Assembly (NCBI RefSeq): GCF_040954835.1
Contig: NC_090696.1
Coordinates: forward strand, 58,992,222-59,056,221
Length of the DNA: 64,000 nucleotides
Reading direction: 5' to 3'
Source of the DNA: Lepisosteus oculatus
Taxonomy: Eukaryota > Chordata > Actinopteri > Semionotiformes > Lepisosteidae
Numbering within the stretch: position 1 is the first letter of the stretch; each line of letters starts with the position of its first letter. This document shows, piece by piece, positions 60,185-64,000 of this stretch. The notes beneath the pieces are model-generated. The model was not told the origin of the DNA, did not search any database, and was given only the letters and a program-made list of their open reading frames with translations. The translations under genes and the position numbers were made by a program.

Positions 60185-60238
60185 ATGGACATGAAAAAGA
60201 GGATCCACTTAGAGCTGAGGAACAGGACCCCATCTGAT
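60185..60238 (+). CDS. anp32b: ANP32 acidic nuclear phosphoprotein, coding exon 1 (partial gene)
   Basis: ATG at 60185 in strong context (AAGATGG) encodes the 18 residues MDMKKRIHLELRNRTPSD, followed by donor GTAAGA in phase 0. This is the invariant N-terminal cap of the leucine-rich-repeat domain in ANP32 proteins, and mammalian ANP32 genes break at the same Asp. ANP32 proteins are nuclear histone chaperones and phosphatase regulators with LRRs followed by an acidic tail. Exon 1 alone does not separate ANP32A, B and E; the B call rests on trmo and hemgn upstream, as in human. No exon 2 (expected to start VKELVLD) was seen before 64000, so intron 1 exceeds 3.7 kb and the gene runs off the window. 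Confidence 0.88.
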
Positions 60239-63200
60239 GTAAGAGCTGCTTTTTCAAACCTTAGTTTGTTACTTTTTCTGCTTTCCTGGTGATGACCTGT
60301 GTAATGGTGACCACATGGGTTTAGTTTTTTATTTTTATTTAATAACTGATAAATTACTGCTCAAGTTTCCGTATTAGGCTTTATCGAGGTGGTTAAATCT
60401 TACAGAGCTACATAACCAAATAGTTTCGGAGGCTTGGTTGTACAGTATTTAGTATTATTGTTGCAGTCGTTGCCTTTAACCGTTTCGGAGCCTCTTGTCT
60501 CCGTGTTGCTCCCTCGCTGGTGTGATAAAGGGTAACTTTTACTTGGCCGTATAGCGGGAGGGCTGCTTCTTTTTTATCGATGCATAGATAAAATTGATTT
60601 ATTAGTTTTTTTTTTTGTTAAAGGTTTATTTTTACAGAAGGCTCGGTAGCCATATTTGTAACAGCATGAAATGGGGCGCCCTTTATTACAAAGCAGTTTT
60701 TTAAATAAACCTCGCTGGTGTAGCGCTGAAATAAGTAGTCTGCTCTAAAGAAGTACGGTGCAGGGTTATTCATAATCCTAAATTGAGAAGCAGCCGGGGT
60801 TGGTTTAACGTGTTTGCTTTCAACGCCCCAAAAGAACCAAAATCGTAGAAAAAAAATACTTAAATCACACTCCCCCCACCAAATAATCTAAATACACGTT
60901 TGTTTCAAGCCGAGAACCCAAAGTTGCAAACCGTTTTTATTTTCCTTCGAGGTTAAATCTTTCCAGCAATAATTACATGTTACACATTTTAAAGAAAAAA
61001 ACGGTATTTAGGTTACATTCTTCCACAATAACCTACTGAAAAATACCATTTCTTTACACAAGACCTCCATAAAGCGTTAACGATTTATGTAAAAGTAGTG
61101 CACAGTTCCCGCCATATTACTACCCATTAAAAATACAAATCCGGTAATGTTTAATCCGAGATTAATGTTGTTTTTCTTGATTTAAAGCAAAATACTTTGA
61201 TTTCACGGCAAAATATACTGCAGCCTCGGAATATTCAGTTACAAGACTAGCAAGTACAGCACCCAGGTGGCAAAAAAAACCCACGCTTCAACCAACACAT
61301 GCAAGACGAATAACACGTTTCAAAAATGTTAAAGGTGAAGTTTTAATACGAGCGTATCTTTTGGTTTTATGAAGTGTTCAATCTAACTTTGCAGGTGAAA
61401 AGGGTGTTTTAAATCAATGCAGAAAAGTTATTCCGCTTCTTTTCCCCACTGCTCGGAAAAGCTCGGAGTACAGTCGCTCGGGAATCGCCATGTTGTCGCC
61501 CTGCCGTCTTTGAAGCCCTCGGAGAAAGGAACTTTCTCCATCTTTGTCCTCCTAATTTCCGTTCAAAACGACTCCTTCGTCATTCGCACTCGCACCAAGA
61601 TACGATATTTCTGCTCAGTCACGTTTATTATTATTCGGATGTTTTTGTTCGGAGGCGATAAAAAAGTCGTTTTGATGTTTTTTATTGAAAAATATAGACG
61701 AGGCGGTCAATCCTCAGCGATGCTGATGTTTGATGGCGGGCTGACGGATTCTCTCTGCAACCCCGACAACAGCGCTCTGGCTCTTAAAAGGGCAATGGCT
61801 GGGAAGACAAATCATTGCCTCCAGTCACTGCAGCACAGGCACACGGTGAAGAGCACGAACGCATGCACTCAGTAGGCCAAGGATTATTATGCGTAATTCA
61901 CCTCGTTTGCCTTTCCACAGTAAACAAGAACGCTTTTTATTGGTATTACCACGTTAAGTTTCTACGTGCTTTTGTCTAGAAAAGTTCACTCAACAAGGCG
62001 AACTCACCGTTTAGAATATTTATACACTCACGTCGAATATGTTCTCATTGTACACCGAAAACCTTAGTTTGTTCCAACAAATTCGTTAAATAACAAATCT
62101 CCTTTCCCCTTATTTTCCAGATTTGTGCTAGTATAAAAAGAGTCCCTTTGGTTACAATCATTCGTGCATTTCTGCACTGACGACTACAGTTTTCATGAAA
62201 GGGATGTGGTACACATTTGTAATTGTGAGAGCTCTCAACAAGCTGATTGAACTCTGGGACTGGTTGCATATAAGTTACAACACCTGAAATTTCAAAAGCA
62301 TTATTAAAACTGGATAACATTTCGCTTAATTTGGGTATTGAATGTGTTATATACATTACTTTGTACCACCTTTAAACCTAAGAAAACTGGGGATGGGGGG
62401 TTAAAAAGAATACATGGAGCTAGAACAATAATGTGTTTTTGCTTAGTGTAGCTTGTTTCTTTAGCGACAAATCTCAGTTTTTTTAGGGGTCTTAAAATTC
62501 AGGGTGTGGTCACTTTGTGCTATAAATGAGCAGGTAAGTTGATCTATTGGCATTTTAGATTTAATGACTACTATTGGTAGGTAAAACTATGGATCAATTT
62601 TATGCCCAGTGAACATCCTTCAGACAGGAGATGTAAAGAACTTCATCTAACTTGCAAGTTTGACTAAATGACTGAATGTGTGCCTCAAAATAAGTCAATT
62701 TGTTGTATGTTTAAAGTGATTTAGTCAGTTAACTCTCTGGACTTCTTCAAGACTGACTGTCCAAAAGAAACTTAGGGGAAGTTAATTAAAAACTGGGAAA
62801 TAGATGCACTTCATTACACAGAGAGTTGCAGGAGTCTGGAACAAGCTCTGCAGCAATTTTAAAGCCGATACCATTGCATCTTTCAAGGAAATGGCTGGAT
62901 GAGATCCTTAGATCAATGAGCTACTTGCCAATCAAGGACAGATGGGTTAAATGCACAGTTCTTATAAATCACTGTTATTCTTTACATGTGTAATTCTCAT
63001 TAATGAAGGTATTAGATTCTTTTAAAAATTATATTGCATTAATTGGTATGAGGACATTAGGGGCATTTTTGCCCAACATTTAGAAGATGTGAAGTAGAAC
63101 AGTACACCAAAGAACATAAAGTAATTGTTAATTTATGAAGCTGTGCAGGAGTCTTTTAGAGATGACACAATTTTTTGAAAAAGTACAGTAATTCTCCTAC

Positions 63201-64000
63201 ACAGCAGGTGGCAGCAGTAAGTCTATAATTTGGTTGTTGCAGCTGGTGAAACTAAAGAAGGGCAATTCATCTAAAATAGTGGACCAAATACAGTTTGATG
63301 AACAGGACTGTAATGTGTCACTCTTGCTTCAAGTTATTTAATGGGATGATGTCCTAGAAGAGCTGCAGGCTCCACGGAGTGTGAATTGTTGTTTTGGTAT
63401 TCAGGACAGTAGTGATTTTATTGAAATGCTAAGAGCTGGTCACGAAAGCACTAACAACAGACATGAAGCTGGTGCTTTAAGAAACTATCCTGCACTGTTG
63501 TGGTGCAAATGTATCTCACTTACAACAACAAAGCTTAAGATGGGTGTGTTCGGACAAGAAACAACTGTCTCCATCCCTGTTGTTTTAGAACTATAAAGCA
63601 GTTATAGGTCACACAATAGTAGTTGATCTTTCCTAAAGGATTTGAATGCACCTTTCTGTAATATACCAATACAAAGTACGTGACAATATGAAGTATTAAT
63701 TCCAGTAATATTTTGCAAGTGCTGTGCATTTCTCTAAAGGTGTTGTATTTACCTAAGTCTTGTGTGTGCCCATTCCAGCACATGAATCAAGTAATTTGTG
63801 AAAAGGTTTACAGCTGAAAAGTTTACTTAACAATGAAAGCCTTCACATATTCAGGATACATCATCTGATTTGTTCTGTTGCCAGGATTGTTTTTGGAAGT
63901 TTGTACAGCAGGATTTAGGAAATGTAAATGATGAAAGTACAATGATTGTTTTTTTTTCCGTCTTGCCTTGCAAGGCAAATAAAAACCATTTAGTCATCTT
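60239..64000 (+). other. anp32b: anp32b intron 1 (partial)
   Basis: Starts CpG-rich. A second CpG-rich block at 61.42-61.88 kb holds a 152-codon frame of unknown meaning. A LINE 3' end lies at 62760-62960. No further ANP32 exon was recognised. Confidence 0.5.
62760..62960 (+). repeat. CR1-like LINE 3' coding end
   Basis: CACAGAGAGTTGCAGGAGTC, TGGAACAAGCTCTGCAGC, TTTCAAGGAAATGGCTGG and GATGAGATCCTTAGATCAAT follow the C-terminal coding end of the LINE seen at 7.4, 22-23 and 36.2 kb. Confidence 0.7.

Noticed and set aside
1-64000. CRISPR arrays, bacterial operons, prophage or integrated viral genes
   Set aside because: None seen; the sequence is vertebrate with spliced genes and eukaryotic repeats.

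Overview
This window looks like nuclear DNA from a ray-finned fish. It is AT-rich, the genes are split by GT-AG introns, and it carries fish-type repeats: 5S rRNA-derived SINE3 copies, tRNA-derived SINEs with ATGG tails, L2 and CR1-like LINEs, and decayed Tc1 transposons. The repeat mix would suit a gar, a bowfin or an early teleost, but I cannot prove the species. There is no bacterial, organellar or viral gene content.

Four real genes are supported. (1) An intronless ankyrin-repeat gene lies on the minus strand at 14381-15499 (372 aa). (2) trmo, the tRNA t6A37 N6-methyltransferase, lies on the minus strand at 24105-30818. Its six coding exons join in phase into a complete 486-residue protein. 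(3) hemgn (hemogen, an erythroid nuclear protein) lies on the minus strand at 33615-42839. I rebuilt it from four small exons that join in phase into 198 residues. (4) The first coding exon of an ANP32 gene, best called anp32b, lies on the plus strand at 60185-60238. The rest of that gene lies beyond the window. TRMO, HEMGN and ANP32B are neighbours in the same order and orientation on human 9q22.33, so the last three genes form an ancient vertebrate syntenic block. The ankyrin gene is on the side where human carries FOXE1, and no forkhead gene was seen here.

Layout: 1-14 kb is gene-free and holds SINEs, a LINE 3' end and a TG...CA-bounded element. 14.4-15.5 kb is the ankyrin gene. 15.5-24 kb is gene-free, with a chimeric SINE, two L2 fragments and a LINE relic. 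24-31 kb is trmo and 33.6-42.8 kb is hemgn, with repeats and a Tc1 relic in the introns. 43-60 kb is gene-free with Tc1, SINE3, SINE and hairpin repeats. 60-64 kb is the anp32b promoter, exon 1 and part of intron 1.

The genes do not form a pathway. trmo acts in tRNA modification, hemgn in erythroid transcription and ANP32 in nuclear chaperone functions. The most unusual material is in the repeats: a hairpin-forming family with 11-13 bp target duplications found in both half and fold-back forms; a family with TG...CA ends, 4-bp target duplications and internal tRNA-like Pol III boxes; and a SINE3 copy with a twin-priming type 5' inversion.
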